A DNA stretch of 64,000 nt from Ochrobactrum quorumnocens (GCF_002278035.1 NZ_CP022604.1:2304501-2368500), one strand, 5' to 3'; positions 9,137 to 18,662 are shown, numbered from the stretch's first letter. Translations and numbers: made by a program. Notes: generated from the letters alone by a model not told the origin.

Positions 9137-10081
9137 TTACTCCCAGCCCTCAAAGAACTTTGCACCGGCCTGCGCCCGCACGCGCTTGGCCGCATCCGAT
9201 CCAAGTTCAGCGGCATCGGCGGCAGAACCTTCTGCCGTCACTTCATGCGCCTCGCGACCATCAGGTGTCAGGATAATTCCACGGAAAGAGACTTTGTCGC
9301 CGTCAACAATCGCAAGGCCCGCTATCGGCGTGCGGCAGGAACCATCAAGGGTCGCCAGAAATGCGCGTTCACAGGCAAGTGCTACATGCGTGTCACGATG
9401 CGCCAGCGGCTTCAGCAATGTATCGATCTTTTCGTCGCCAATACGGCTTTCGATGCCTATAGCGCCCTGCCCGGGTGCAGGCAGGAAAGTTTCAGGGTCC
9501 AGAATATCGGTAATCACATCGGCGAGGTCCAGTCGCTTCAATCCGGCACAAGCGAGCAATGTGCCATCCACTTCGCCTTCTTCAAGCTTGCGAAGACGCG
9601 TCTGGACATTGCCACGGAACATCACCACTTGAATGTCAGGACGCAGGCGCTTGATCATTGCCTGACGACGCAGCGACGACGAACCCACAACCGCACCCTG
9701 CGGCAGATCGAGAAAGCGCTTTGATGTGCGGCCAACAAAAGCATCGCGCGGATCTTCGCGCTCAAGAAATGCAGAAAGATGAAGACCTTCCGGCAGAACA
9801 GTCGGCATATCCTTGGTAGAATGGACAGCAAGATCGATGCGACCATCTTTCAGTGCCGATTCAATCTCTTCGGTAAACAGGCCCTTGCCACCGATCTGCG
9901 ACAAGGAGCGATCCTGAATGCGATCACCAGCAGTGGACATTGGTACGATTTCGATGGCGTCTTCGGTGAAACCATGCGCTTCAATCAGCCGGGAGCGTGT
10001 TTCATAGGCCTGAGCGAGAGCAAGCTTGCTGCCCCGAGTGCCGATCTTCAAGCTGCCAATCTTCAAGGATGCTGTTTGCAT
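9137..10081 (-). CDS. hemC: Porphobilinogen deaminase (hydroxymethylbilane synthase)
   Basis: 314 residues, the usual length. The catalytic Asp is in HSTKDMP (D91). The dipyrromethane cofactor is attached at C249 in DGSCRTPI. The substrate-binding arginines lie in GSSSLRRQA and FRGNVQTRL. It condenses four porphobilinogen units into hydroxymethylbilane in the cytosol. It is the first gene of the heme operon and is divergent from tsaD, with only 74 bp between the two starts. An in-frame duplication, [10 protein letters not shown], at the N-terminus (residues 5-14) is unusual and slightly extends the protein. Confidence 0.97.
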   Translation of the reverse strand: MQTASLKIGSLKIGTRGSKLALAQAYETRSRLIEAHGFTEDAIEIVPMSTAGDRIQDRSLSQIGGKGLFTEEIESALKDGRIDLAVHSTKDMPTVLPEGLHLSAFLEREDPRDAFVGRTSKRFLDLPQGAVVGSSSLRRQAMIKRLRPDIQVVMFRGNVQTRLRKLEEGEVDGTLLACAGLKRLDLADVITDILDPETFLPAPGQGAIGIESRIGDEKIDTLLKPLAHRDTHVALACERAFLATLDGSCRTPIAGLAIVDGDKVSFRGIILTPDGREAHEVTAEGSAADAAELGSDAAKRVRAQAGAKFFEGWE

Positions 10082-10155
10082 ATCGTGCCGTCCATGATAC
10101 CGGGTTTCCGGAAAATATTACGTGAAATTATGAGACAGGCAGGGTCTAACCGCAA

Positions 10156-11235
10156 ATGCGCATTCTTGGAATAGAGACAAGTTGCGACGAAACAGCCGCC
10201 GCCATCGTTGAACGCGACGAAAACGGTAAAGGCCATATTTTGTCCAATGTGGTGCTCAGCCAGATCGCCGAACACGAACCCTATGGCGGCGTGGTGCCAG
10301 AGATCGCCGCACGCGCCCATGTCGAAGCGCTTGATCAGCTGGTAGAACGCGCACTCAAAGACGCCAACCTAACTCTCGATGAAGTCGATGCGATTGCCGC
10401 AACAGCCGGTCCCGGTCTCATTGGCGGGTTGATTGTCGGTCTGATGACCGCCAAAGCCATGGCCATGGCTGCAAACAAGCCATTCTATGCGGTCAATCAT
10501 CTGGAAGGCCACGCGCTTACCGCACGATTGACCGACAATCTTCCGTTTCCCTATCTGCTACTCTTGGTTTCCGGTGGCCACACGCAAATGGTTCTCGTGC
10601 GTGGTTTGGGTGATTATTCGCGCCTCGGCACGACAATCGATGATGCGCTAGGCGAGGCCTTCGACAAGACGGCCAAATTGCTCGGCCTGCCTTATCCGGG
10701 TGGTCCTGCTGTTGAACGCATGGCATTGCAAGGCAACCCCAAGCGTTTTCCATTGCCAAGGCCGCTTAAGGGCGAAGCACGGCTCGACTTCTCCTTCTCG
10801 GGCCTCAAGACCGCTGTGCGCCAGACCGCAACAGAGCTGGCTCCGCTTTCTGATCGGGACGTGGCCGACATCTGCGCATCTTTTCAGGATGCGGTCGCAG
10901 ACACTTTGTCGGATCGCGTCAAGCGGTCGCTGGAACGGTTCAAGCAAGAGTTTCCCGACTGCGCAACACCTTCCCTGATCGTTGCAGGCGGTGTCGCCGC
11001 CAACAAGACATTACGCGCGTCGCTTGAAGCGCTTTGCAGCAAGTATGGTTTCAGCTTCATAGCGCCTCCGCTCAATCTTTGTACCGACAATGCGGCGATG
11101 ATCGCCTGGGCAGGTGCGGAACGTGCCGCAACGAAGGGCCCCGATTCGCTCAGTCTCGCACCACGCTCGCGCTGGCCACTTGATGAGAAATCTGCGCCCA
11201 TGTTTGGCACTGGACGTCGTGGGGCAAAAGCATGA
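10156..11235 (+). CDS. tsaD: tRNA N6-adenosine threonylcarbamoyltransferase
   Basis: 359-residue TsaD/Kae1/Gcp-family protein. The N-terminal [14 protein letters not shown] is the ASKHA nucleotide site. The metal-binding histidines are H115 and H119 in NHLEGHA, and VSGGHTQ and the [10 protein letters not shown] motif follow. It transfers the threonylcarbamoyl group to A37 of ANN-decoding tRNAs with TsaB and TsaE. The gene heads a plus-strand run and overlaps gpsA by 4 nt (ATGA at 11232-11235), which indicates coupled translation. Confidence 0.97.
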   Translation: MRILGIETSCDETAAAIVERDENGKGHILSNVVLSQIAEHEPYGGVVPEIAARAHVEALDQLVERALKDANLTLDEVDAIAATAGPGLIGGLIVGLMTAKAMAMAANKPFYAVNHLEGHALTARLTDNLPFPYLLLLVSGGHTQMVLVRGLGDYSRLGTTIDDALGEAFDKTAKLLGLPYPGGPAVERMALQGNPKRFPLPRPLKGEARLDFSFSGLKTAVRQTATELAPLSDRDVADICASFQDAVADTLSDRVKRSLERFKQEFPDCATPSLIVAGGVAANKTLRASLEALCSKYGFSFIAPPLNLCTDNAAMIAWAGAERAATKGPDSLSLAPRSRWPLDEKSAPMFGTGRRGAKA

Positions 11236-12218
11236 GTGAGCGCGCTAAGATTGCCGTCCTTGGTGGCGGCGCATGGGGAACGGCACTTGCAGCCATGGCA
11301 GCCATCAGCCGCCACGATACATGGCTTTATGCCCGTGATACCAAAACGGTTGAACATGTAAACAATGAGCGCCGCAACCCTGCTTATCTGGGCGAGATCG
11401 AATTGCCGGAAGGCATTCGCGCCAGCACGGACGCCAAAGCGGTTTTCCAAGATGCCGACATCGTTCTAGTCGTTGTACCGGCACAGGTAATGCGTAAAGG
11501 GCTGCAGGAACTAAGCCCCCTTATTCCGCAATCAGCACCCGTCATTCTCTGCGCCAAGGGCATTGAGCGCGAGACCGGGCGCCTTATGTCGGAAGTAGTG
11601 GCTGAAGTTCTGCCCAATCACACAATCGGCGCTCTTTCCGGCCCGAGTTTCGCAACCGATGTGGCGCGAGGCCTGCCAACAGCTGTGACTATCGCTTGCG
11701 AAGATGCTGCGATTGCAGACCAGCTTGCGGCAACGCTTTCCGGCCCAGCTTTTCGCTGCTACTCCACCACGGATCTCAAGGGCGTTGAAATCGGCGGTGC
11801 GCTTAAAAACGTTCTGGCTTTGGCCGCAGGCGCTGCCATCGGGCGCGGCTATGGTGCCAGCGCTCAGGCAGCACTCGTAACCCGCGGCTTTGCCGAATTG
11901 CGCCGTGTTGCGCAGGCTATGGGTGCAAAGCCTGAAACCATCATGGGGCTTTCAGGCCTAGGCGATCTGATGCTGACCTGTTCTTCGTCACAATCGCGCA
12001 ATTATTCATACGGGCTTGCTATCGGTCGCGGTGAAGACCTTACCAATCGCCCACTGGCCGAAGGCGTGGCTACAGCCCCAATCGCTGCCGAACTCTGCAA
12101 AAAACATGAGGTCCCTGCCCCGATTATAACAGCGGTTGCAGCGCTTCTTGCTGGAAAAATCACCATCGATGAGGCCGTGACGGCCCTTCTCAACAGACCA
12201 CTCAAGACCGAGGATTAA
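11232..12218 (+). CDS. gpsA: Glycerol-3-phosphate dehydrogenase [NAD(P)+]
   Basis: 328 residues. The N-terminal dinucleotide-binding motif is [12 protein letters not shown]. The catalytic Lys lies in [16 protein letters not shown], and the substrate-binding [11 protein letters not shown] segment follows. It reduces dihydroxyacetone phosphate to sn-glycerol-3-phosphate for phospholipid synthesis. The start overlaps the tsaD stop. A palindromic repeat follows the stop. Confidence 0.97.
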   Translation: MSERAKIAVLGGGAWGTALAAMAAISRHDTWLYARDTKTVEHVNNERRNPAYLGEIELPEGIRASTDAKAVFQDADIVLVVVPAQVMRKGLQELSPLIPQSAPVILCAKGIERETGRLMSEVVAEVLPNHTIGALSGPSFATDVARGLPTAVTIACEDAAIADQLAATLSGPAFRCYSTTDLKGVEIGGALKNVLALAAGAAIGRGYGASAQAALVTRGFAELRRVAQAMGAKPETIMGLSGLGDLMLTCSSSQSRNYSYGLAIGRGEDLTNRPLAEGVATAPIAAELCKKHEVPAPIITAVAALLAGKITIDEAVTALLNRPLKTED

Positions 12219-12268
12219 GCATTTGAGCCAAAAGTGCGAAGCGGTTTTGTGTAGGATAATGCTCAAAC
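12219..12268. repeat. RIME/Bru-RS-like element, left half
   Basis: Carries the recurrent string gcatttgagccaaaagtgcgaagcgg in two blocks, with gcattt...ataatgc as outer arms. It follows the gpsA stop directly and ends about 15 nt before the YciI gene. Confidence 0.65.
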
Positions 12269-12285
12269 AAAAAGGTTAGCGAACG

Positions 12286-12576
12286 ATGCTTTTTGCTCTT
12301 CTATGCAACGACAAGCCCGACCATCTGCAGGTGCGCCTTGATACGCGCCCAGCCCATCTCGACTATCTCAAGGGCCTTGGCGATGGATTGAAATTCGCAG
12401 GCCCCTTCCTTGGTGAAGATGGCAAACCAAATGGCAGCCTCGTTGTCGTTGAAACAGCGGACAAGGCAGAAGCCGAAAAGATCGCCGCCAATGATCCCTA
12501 TGCGCTGGCAGGCCTGTTTGCCGATGTGGCCGTTCGTCCATGGAATTGGGCCATCAACAATCCCGCAAACGCTTGA
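12286..12576 (+). CDS. YciI-family protein
   Basis: 96 residues, full length for the YciI/YCII ferredoxin-like fold. The family His-Asp pair is recognisable in RPAHLDYL, and NDPYALAGL is a typical C-terminal element. The family includes dechlorinase-like and detoxification-type enzymes, but most members have no known substrate. The start has the ribosome site gttagcgaacg. It is followed closely by the EVE-domain gene (11 nt), so the two are probably co-transcribed. Confidence 0.88.
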   Translation: MLFALLCNDKPDHLQVRLDTRPAHLDYLKGLGDGLKFAGPFLGEDGKPNGSLVVVETADKAEAEKIAANDPYALAGLFADVAVRPWNWAINNPANA

Positions 12577-12586
12577 AGGTAACATG

Positions 12587-13015
12587 ATGGCTTACTGGCT
12601 GTTCAAGTCCGAACCGTTCAAATGGTCATGGGAAATGCAGAAAGCCCGTGGCGAAAAAGGCGAGCAGTGGGACGGCGTGCGCAACTATCTGGCACGTAAC
12701 AACATGCGCGCCATGAAAATTGGCGACAGAGGTTTCTTCTACCATTCCAACGAAGGTCTGGAAGTGGTGGGCATTGTCGAAATCTGTGCTCTTTCGCATC
12801 CTGACAGCACCACCGATGATCCGCGCTGGGACTGCGTGGATATCAAGGCTGTGCGCGATGTGCCGAAGCCCGTCACGCTGAAAGATGTGAAAGCCAATCC
12901 CAAGCTCGAGAAGATGGCGCTTGTCACTTCCATGCGCCTTTCGGTTCAACCAGTGACCGAAGACGAATGGATCGAAGTTTGCCGCATGGGTGGGCTGGAC
13001 GCCAAAGACATCTGA
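12587..13015 (+). CDS. EVE-domain protein
   Basis: 142 residues, a stand-alone EVE domain. The signature opening MAYWLFKSEP, the core WDGVRNYLARNNMR, and the GFFYHSN and WDCVDIKAV strands all match this PUA-like fold. EVE proteins are thought to bind modified bases in DNA or RNA; the residue bound here cannot be told. Two adjacent ATGs exist (12584 and 12587). The second has the better spacing to the GAAGG ribosome site and gives the usual MAYWLFK start. Confidence 0.92.
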   Translation: MAYWLFKSEPFKWSWEMQKARGEKGEQWDGVRNYLARNNMRAMKIGDRGFFYHSNEGLEVVGIVEICALSHPDSTTDDPRWDCVDIKAVRDVPKPVTLKDVKANPKLEKMALVTSMRLSVQPVTEDEWIEVCRMGGLDAKDI

Positions 13016-13016
13016 T

Positions 13017-13060
13017 GCATGTCTTTCTCCCAAAACCGGTTTCCACTTTTGGGAGACATG
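13017..13060. repeat. Compact palindromic element (RIME-like) before the methyltransferase
   Basis: GCATGTCTTTCTCCCAAAA and TTTTGGGAGACATGC-type arms around CCGGTTTCCAC form a long hairpin. It ends 4 nt before the ATG at 13065, so its right arm (GGGAGA) supplies the only plausible ribosome-binding sequence for the next gene. Confidence 0.75.
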
Positions 13061-13064
13061 CTTG

Positions 13065-13721
13065 ATGCTTGATCCGGCAAAGAAGGGCGCGCGCGATTTC
13101 ATACTGGCCAATACTGGTCTGCAAACGCCGCCCCATGTGCCGGAAATCCAGCTCTATCTGGCCGACGAAGCTCACGACCTCTGGCATCGAACCGAGGAAG
13201 AACTGGCAACCATCGGCCTGCCGCCTCCCTTCTGGGCTTTTGCCTGGGCGGGCGGTCAGGGTGTTGCGCGCTATATTCTCGACCATCCGCATGCAGTCGC
13301 AGGCAAAACCGTACTGGATTTCGCATCCGGCTCAGGTCTTGTTGCCATTGCGGCAATGAAAGTGGGCGCTACAAGGGTTTTGGCTTCAGACATTGACCCC
13401 TTTGCGCTTCCAGCCATCGAAATCAATGCAGCAGCAAACAGTGTTGTCATCACACCGGCACTCATCGATTTGATCGATCAGGATCACGGCTGGGACGTGG
13501 TGCTTGCGGGCGACGTGTTTTATGACAAACCGCTCGCTGATCGTCTGACCCCATGGTTTTCACAGCTCTCAGCGCGTGGTGCCCGCATCATCGTCGGTGA
13601 TCCCGGCCGCGCCTATCTGCCGAAGGAGCGGCTCGAACAGCTTGCCGTCTATACGGTGCCTGTCACGCGTGCGCTTGAGGATGCAGAGGTCAAGCGCACG
13701 ACGGTCTGGGCGTTTATTTAG
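13065..13721 (+). CDS. Class I SAM methyltransferase, EtfB lysine methyltransferase type (METTL20-like, COG3897)
   Basis: 218 residues. The SAM motif I reads VLDFASGSGLVAIAA and motif II is ASDIDPFA. The post-motif VLAGDVFYD corresponds to the D-x-x-Y signature of the seven-beta-strand lysine methyltransferases. Homologues in Rhizobiales are known to methylate the beta subunit of electron-transfer flavoprotein. The start at 13065 is preferred because it follows a GGGAGA sequence inside a palindromic repeat. The stop (13719-13721) abuts the stop of the convergent exporter with no space between them. Confidence 0.82.
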   Translation: MLDPAKKGARDFILANTGLQTPPHVPEIQLYLADEAHDLWHRTEEELATIGLPPPFWAFAWAGGQGVARYILDHPHAVAGKTVLDFASGSGLVAIAAMKVGATRVLASDIDPFALPAIEINAAANSVVITPALIDLIDQDHGWDVVLAGDVFYDKPLADRLTPWFSQLSARGARIIVGDPGRAYLPKERLEQLAVYTVPVTRALEDAEVKRTTVWAFI

Positions 13722-14579
13722 CTAAGCAAACCTCTTTGCACCCGCCACGCACAGCACAACCACACCAGCGGTCAACACCATGCCCATGCTCACCGGTTCA
13801 CCGGCAATGGATGCGGCCAACATCAAACCGAAGAACGGTTGCAGCAACTGAAGCTGTCCGACTGCCGCAGCACCGCCCTGTGCAAGCCCGCGATACCAGA
13901 AGAAAAAGCCTATCAGCATCGAAAACAGCGTGACATAGGCAAGCCCGCCCCATGCCATCGCACCGATACCGGACCAAGTTTCAGGACGCGTCAGGATGCT
14001 GAGTGGCATCATCACCGGCAGTGAGAAGACCAGCGCCCAGCAGATCACCTGCCAACCACCCAGCCTGCGCGAAAGGCTCGCACCTTCTGCATAACCAAGT
14101 CCACAAACAATGATTGCACCGAGCATCAAGACATCGCCGAGCAGTGTGGACTGGCTGCCTTGCCCATAAGCGTAGGATGCAACGATGAGGCCCCCTGCGA
14201 CGGAAAACAGCCAGAACAGAGGGCGCGGATTTTCACCACCGCGCAACACGGCAAACAGAGCCGTAGACAGTGGCAGCAAACCGATAAAGACAATTGCATG
14301 CGCCGATGTCATGTATTGCAGCGCAATACCGGTTAGTAATGGAAATCCAACAACGACACCCAAGGCGACAACGATCAACGACATAACGTCCTTGCGACGT
14401 GGTAAAGGCTCGCGAAAGGCTAGCAAAAGTATCAGGCCCAGAAGGCCGGCAATCGTCGCTCGCGCCATGGTCAGGAAGGTCGGGTCGATATCGATTACCG
14501 CCAGACGCGTTGCAGGCAACGACCCGCTAAAAATGAGAACCCCCAGAAATCCGTTAATCCAACCCGCAGTCTTGTTCAT
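13722..14579 (-). CDS. EamA/DMT-family transporter
   Basis: About 285 residues from the ATG at 14579, with ten membrane segments arranged as two EamA repeats; the second begins near GGWQVICWALVFSLPV. The family exports amino acids, metabolites or drugs; the substrate cannot be told. An upstream in-frame ATG at 14627 would add 16 polar residues and is less likely. It is divergent from a MocR regulator that it probably answers to, a common pairing for MocR genes. Three GTACAG half-sites lie between the two genes. Confidence 0.88.
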   Translation of the reverse strand: MNKTAGWINGFLGVLIFSGSLPATRLAVIDIDPTFLTMARATIAGLLGLILLLAFREPLPRRKDVMSLIVVALGVVVGFPLLTGIALQYMTSAHAIVFIGLLPLSTALFAVLRGGENPRPLFWLFSVAGGLIVASYAYGQGSQSTLLGDVLMLGAIIVCGLGYAEGASLSRRLGGWQVICWALVFSLPVMMPLSILTRPETWSGIGAMAWGGLAYVTLFSMLIGFFFWYRGLAQGGAAAVGQLQLLQPFFGLMLAASIAGEPVSMGMVLTAGVVVLCVAGAKRFA

Positions 14580-14612
14580 TCTGTCTTTTCGACCTTCTTC
14601 GTAATCGTATTG

Positions 14613-14716
14613 TGCATTTCCCAGCAAAACTGCGTGGCGGTTTGTGTTGGATAATGCGTAAAAACAAACAATTAAAGCAGTTCCGACAATTCCGTTCGAA
14701 CCGAAACCGCTTTAGA
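14613..14716. repeat. RIME/Bru-RS-like element, diverged full copy
   Basis: Left half gcatttccc...ataatgcgtaaaaac, right half aaagcagttcc...gaaccgaaaccgcttta. It lies between the divergent EamA and MocR genes and overlaps the alternative upstream start of the transporter. Confidence 0.65.
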
Positions 14717-14724
14717 TGATTCCG

Positions 14725-14809
14725 GTACAGTGCCGTGAAGTCGGCCAAATAATCAGAGACAATTACCGGACAATTTTGGTAAACTGTACTGATACAAGGA
14801 ATAGTACAG
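14725..14809. promoter_or_regulatory. Putative MocR operator with three GTACAG half-sites
   Basis: GTACAG occurs at 14725-14730 and 14804-14809, and its complement CTGTAC at 14784-14789. The last two form the inverted repeat CTGTACT-N12-AGTACAG that ends directly against the MocR start codon. A second pair, TTACC and GGTAA, flanks 14763-14782. The sites are seen directly; binding by the adjacent MocR protein is inferred. Confidence 0.5.
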
Positions 14810-16291
14810 ATGATTTCGACAGGCCTATTGCGCAGCCTCGAGGCTGTAGAGGCCGCCTATCTCGGCGGACAAAGCAAGCGCAGCGATGAAAAGGCCGCGT
14901 CTGAGAAGATGCCGCTTGTCGAAAAGGTCATGACCATCATCCGGGATCGTATTGGGGCCATGAGCCTTGCTCCCGGTGCCCGGCTGCCATCGATACGTCG
15001 TCTGGCTGAAACCATGCATGTTTCCAAATCAACTGTTGTAGAAGCCTATGACCGACTGGTCGCTGAAGGCATCATCCAGTCGCGTCGTGGTGCTGGCTTT
15101 TATGTTTCCGAGCGTGGGCGCCAGCCCTTTACGCTGGCAAGCGCCGCTCCCCATAAGGACCGGCAGATTGATCCTTTCTGGGTCATGCGTCAGTCGCTTG
15201 AAGCAGATGACAAGACCTATAAGCCCGGCTGCGGCTGGTTACCGGATGAATGGCTACCGCTCGAAGGCATTCGCCGTGCCATGCGCACCATCGCGCGTGA
15301 TGAGGACAGCAATCTCGTCGCCTATGGCGAGCCTCTAGGCTTTCGCCCGTTGCGCAATCATCTGGCGCGAAAATTATCCGAGCAGGGCATCGATATTTCG
15401 GGCGGCGATATATTGCTGACCGATTCCGGCACTCATGCCATCGATCTCATCTGCCGCTTCCTGTTGCAGCCCGGTGATACGGTGCTGGTCGACGATCCTT
15501 GTTATTTCAATTTTCAGGCGTCGCTGCTTTCGCATCGCGTCAAACTCATTGGCATTCCTTATACCCATACAGGACCTGATCTTGAGGCTTTCGCACAGGC
15601 AGCCGCCGAGCACGCGCCAAAGCTCTATATTTCCAATGCGGGTCTGCACAATCCAACAGGCGGCACCATGACACCCTCCACGGCACATCGTTTGCTGAAG
15701 CTTGCGGAAGTGCACGACATCAAGCTGGTGGAAGACAATATCTTTGGTGATTTTCATTCCTCGCCCACACCGCTTCTGGCTGAACTCGACGGCTTTGATC
15801 GTGTGCTGCATATCGGCAGCTTCTCGAAAACGCTCTCGGCTGCAGCGCGCGTCGGCTATATTGCCGCTCGCCGTGACTGGATCGATGGCCTCACAGACCT
15901 CAAGCTAGCCACATCCTTTAGCAGCAATGTTTTGTCAGCGCAGATAGTACATGCACTTCTGACCGACGGCACCTACCGTCGCCACATCGACAATCTGCGT
16001 GCGAAACTCGCTGACGCGATGACCATGACTGCAAAACGGCTCAAAGCAACCGGACTTGAACTCTGGACAGAACCGCAAGGTGGCGTTTTTCTATGGGCGC
16101 AATTGCCCGAAGGTACGGATTCGGGACAGATCGCCCGCTATGCGCTCCAAAAGGGTGTTGTTCTCGCACCAGGCGATGTCTTCAGCCCATCCCGCAGTGC
16201 GACACGCTATCTGCGTTTCAATGTTGCACAATCAACTGAACCCTATATCTTTGCCGTTCTGAGCGATGCGATGCGCGAAGCGTCGAGGTGA
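14810..16291 (+). CDS. MocR-type PLP-dependent transcriptional regulator
   Basis: 493 residues. An N-terminal GntR winged helix (about 35-105; PSIRRLAETMHVSKSTVVEAYDRL is the HTH) is joined to a class I aminotransferase domain. The PLP lysine is in GSFSKTLS, with NAGLHNPTGG and VEDNIFGDF as further cofactor contacts. MocR proteins use the aminotransferase fold as a PLP or amino-compound sensor and usually control a divergent neighbour, here the EamA transporter. An unusually long N-terminal extension of about 33 residues precedes the GntR domain, and an internal ATG near residue 34 is possible. Confidence 0.92.
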   Translation: MISTGLLRSLEAVEAAYLGGQSKRSDEKAASEKMPLVEKVMTIIRDRIGAMSLAPGARLPSIRRLAETMHVSKSTVVEAYDRLVAEGIIQSRRGAGFYVSERGRQPFTLASAAPHKDRQIDPFWVMRQSLEADDKTYKPGCGWLPDEWLPLEGIRRAMRTIARDEDSNLVAYGEPLGFRPLRNHLARKLSEQGIDISGGDILLTDSGTHAIDLICRFLLQPGDTVLVDDPCYFNFQASLLSHRVKLIGIPYTHTGPDLEAFAQAAAEHAPKLYISNAGLHNPTGGTMTPSTAHRLLKLAEVHDIKLVEDNIFGDFHSSPTPLLAELDGFDRVLHIGSFSKTLSAAARVGYIAARRDWIDGLTDLKLATSFSSNVLSAQIVHALLTDGTYRRHIDNLRAKLADAMTMTAKRLKATGLELWTEPQGGVFLWAQLPEGTDSGQIARYALQKGVVLAPGDVFSPSRSATRYLRFNVAQSTEPYIFAVLSDAMREASR

Positions 16292-16406
16292 TTGCATTCA
16301 CCCGCTCACATCGAAAACAACTTCAACCAAAAGCAATGCAGTCAGTTGACCCGTGAAGGATATACTCGCCCCCTGTCTTTGAGGAGAGACATCGGGAGGG
16401 ATAAAC

Positions 16407-17894
16407 GTGAATACACACCCAACAGGGATGGTGGCCAGTCCACGTCCCGAAGATGAAAAACTATCTGTTGCGGCCAATCTCGCTTATGGCTTCCAGCATG
16501 TTCTGACCATGTATGGCGGTATCGTTGCGGTGCCGCTCATTATCGGTCAGGCAGCGGGCCTCAGCCCCAGTGAGATCGGTCTGCTGATTACCGCCTCGCT
16601 GTTTGCGGGCGGTGTGGCAACCGTTCTGCAAACCATCGGCATTCCGTTTTTCGGCTGCCAGCTTCCGCTGGTTCAGGGCGTATCATTCGCCGGTGTCGCA
16701 ACAATGGTCGCCATCGTCACATCTGCCCAAACAGGAGAAGCCGGGCTTCAAGTGGTACTCGGTGCGGTGATGGCTGCATCTCTGATCGGCTTTCTCATTA
16801 CGCCGATATTCTCGCGCGTCACACGCTTCTTTCCACCGCTTGTCACCGGCATTGTGATTACAACCATCGGCCTCACATTGATGCCGGTTGCCGCACGCTG
16901 GGCAATGGGTGGGAACAGCAAAGCGCCAGACTTCGGCAGCATGGGCAATATCGGCCTTGCCGGGCTTACGCTTCTGATCGTGCTGCTGTTGAGCAAGATC
17001 GGCAATGCCACGATTTCACGCCTTTCAATCCTGCTCGCCATGGTTATTGGTACGGGCATTGCTTGGGCGCTCGGCATGACCGATTTTTCCCGTGTATCGG
17101 AAGGGCCCGTGATGGCACTGCCCGAGATCTTCCACTTTGGATGGCCGATTTTCAGCATTGCTGCGACACTGTCGATGTTCATCGTCATCATCGTTACGCT
17201 GGTGGAAACATCTGCCGATATTCTGGCGGTAGGCGATATTCTGGAAACCAAGGTCGATTCGCGCCGTCTGGGCGATGGTCTGCGTGCCGATATGGCATCA
17301 AGCATTCTTGCACCTGTGGTCGGCTCGTTCACACAAAGTGCTTTCGCACAGAATGTTGGCCTTGTGGCCGTAACCGGTGTGAAAAGTCGTTATGTGGTGG
17401 CAACGGGTGGTCTCATTCTGATCACGCTAGGTCTTCTGCCTGTGATGGGACGCGTGATTGCCTGTGTGCCGCCTGCGGTGCTGGGTGGTGCCGGTATCGT
17501 GCTGTTTGGTACAGTCGCTGCAAGCGGCATCCGTACGCTTTCAAAGGTCGATTATCAGAACAACATCAATCTGATCATTGTGGCGACCTCCATCGGTTTC
17601 GGAATGATCCCGATTGCAGCGCCGGAATTCTACCATCAGTTCCCGGCTTGGTTTGAAACCATTTTCCATTCAGGTATCAGCTCCGCCGCTTTGATGGCAA
17701 TCGCACTCAACCTGATGTTCAACGAATTCAAAGGCGGCAATTCAGACCAGATGTCAGTTTTTGCTGAAGGCACCGAACGCATCATTCGCCACCATCAAAT
17801 CGCAGAGCTGCATGACGGCGATTACATCCTCAATGGTAAGCTCTACGATGCCGAGGGCAATGAAGTGAAGATCGTGCCTGCGGCGGCGCACTAA
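16407..17894 (+). CDS. NCS2-family nucleobase/xanthine permease
   Basis: 495 residues starting with GTG, preceded by the strong ribosome site GGGAGGG. About 14 membrane segments are present. The signature QSAFAQNVGLVAVTGVKSRY is the conserved NCS2 motif, with Gln and Asn in the substrate site, and LVQGVSFAGVA carries the TM3 motif. The family imports uracil, xanthine or urate by proton symport. The uric acid/xanthine branch seems likeliest but this is not certain. The gene is alone and a palindromic repeat follows its stop. Confidence 0.9.
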   Translation: MNTHPTGMVASPRPEDEKLSVAANLAYGFQHVLTMYGGIVAVPLIIGQAAGLSPSEIGLLITASLFAGGVATVLQTIGIPFFGCQLPLVQGVSFAGVATMVAIVTSAQTGEAGLQVVLGAVMAASLIGFLITPIFSRVTRFFPPLVTGIVITTIGLTLMPVAARWAMGGNSKAPDFGSMGNIGLAGLTLLIVLLLSKIGNATISRLSILLAMVIGTGIAWALGMTDFSRVSEGPVMALPEIFHFGWPIFSIAATLSMFIVIIVTLVETSADILAVGDILETKVDSRRLGDGLRADMASSILAPVVGSFTQSAFAQNVGLVAVTGVKSRYVVATGGLILITLGLLPVMGRVIACVPPAVLGGAGIVLFGTVAASGIRTLSKVDYQNNINLIIVATSIGFGMIPIAAPEFYHQFPAWFETIFHSGISSAALMAIALNLMFNEFKGGNSDQMSVFAEGTERIIRHHQIAELHDGDYILNGKLYDAEGNEVKIVPAAAH

Positions 17895-17972
17895 AGCATT
17901 TGTGCCAAAAGTGCGAAGCGGGTTTGCGTTGATAATGCATAAGATAAAAATTAGAGCGCATCGCGCTCTAAT
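17893..17972. repeat. RIME/Bru-RS-like element with terminal hairpin
   Basis: aaagcatttgtgccaaaagtg through ataatgcataag, followed by the perfect hairpin TTAGAGCGC/GCGCTCTAA at 17951-17971. It separates the convergent permease and YkuD genes and may also terminate transcription. Confidence 0.7.
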
Positions 17973-18589
17973 CAGCGCAGGACGCGGATAACAGTTCTGT
18001 TGGTCAAATGCGGCAAGAGGCGCGTCATGTCGGCGCGCTTCAATGCTATACAGCCTTCAGTCGGGCTGAAGCCTGAACGACTGAGATGGAAGAAAATCGC
18101 GCTGCCGCAGCCACGCCTGCGCGGGTTGATGTTCCAGTCCATGACAATACAGACATCATAGACATCGTCATTGCGCCACATCTTCTCATGACTTGCCTTG
18201 AAGGGCAGATTGACGGGACGATTATAATTGGCGTCATTTGGCGCATCGCACCAGCCATCCAGTTTGCGGACACGTCTCAAGGGCAGACGGGATGAAGGCA
18301 GCTGCCCTGCATCCCCGCGTCGATAGCCGTAAAGCAATCGCATGGACGAAAGCGGCGTTGCGCCGTCGCCCTCGCGCTTAAAAGCACTGATTCCCCCCTT
18401 GCCAAGCGCACATTCGAGCACCAAATTGCCAGCAGCAAGCAGGCCGCGCGTCTTATGGCCGGGCTTTGCCCGTACGTCGATGATGCCAATTCCGCGGCTT
18501 TTTTGATTTCTGGTCAAGCCTGCCTCCTCAAATGCTGACTGCTTGAAAACTTTTGGTGCTATACCCGAAAAGCTCTCGCGTTTTTTCAC
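17972..18589 (-). CDS. L,D-transpeptidase/YkuD-type protein (COG3786)
   Basis: 205 residues. The conserved core is a His in AIFFHL, about 12 residues before a Cys in TEGCIAL, matching the H...S-x-G-C-h-x-L catalytic motif of YkuD domains. The Ser/His before the Gly is replaced by Glu (TEGC). Family members form 3-3 cross-links in peptidoglycan or attach lipoproteins to it. There is no clear signal peptide at the chosen start (MKKRESFSG); the true start may lie elsewhere, or the protein may be cytosolic. It is divergent from cenR by 73 bp. Confidence 0.8.
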   Translation of the reverse strand: MKKRESFSGIAPKVFKQSAFEEAGLTRNQKSRGIGIIDVRAKPGHKTRGLLAAGNLVLECALGKGGISAFKREGDGATPLSSMRLLYGYRRGDAGQLPSSRLPLRRVRKLDGWCDAPNDANYNRPVNLPFKASHEKMWRNDDVYDVCIVMDWNINPRRRGCGSAIFFHLSRSGFSPTEGCIALKRADMTRLLPHLTNRTVIRVLR

Positions 18590-18662
18590 GGCTTCAACTT
18601 ATCGCCATTAAATGTCATAAAACACGAACAACTATTTGAATCAAAGAGTAACGAGGACAGGC

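Noticed and set aside
13719..13724. Abutting convergent stops forming TAGCTA
   Set aside because: Likely a chance outcome of tight packing; no sign of function.
16292..16406. Purine- or xanthine-type riboswitch before the NCS2 permease
   Set aside because: Only about 115 nt with no recognisable conserved core; a simple promoter is enough.
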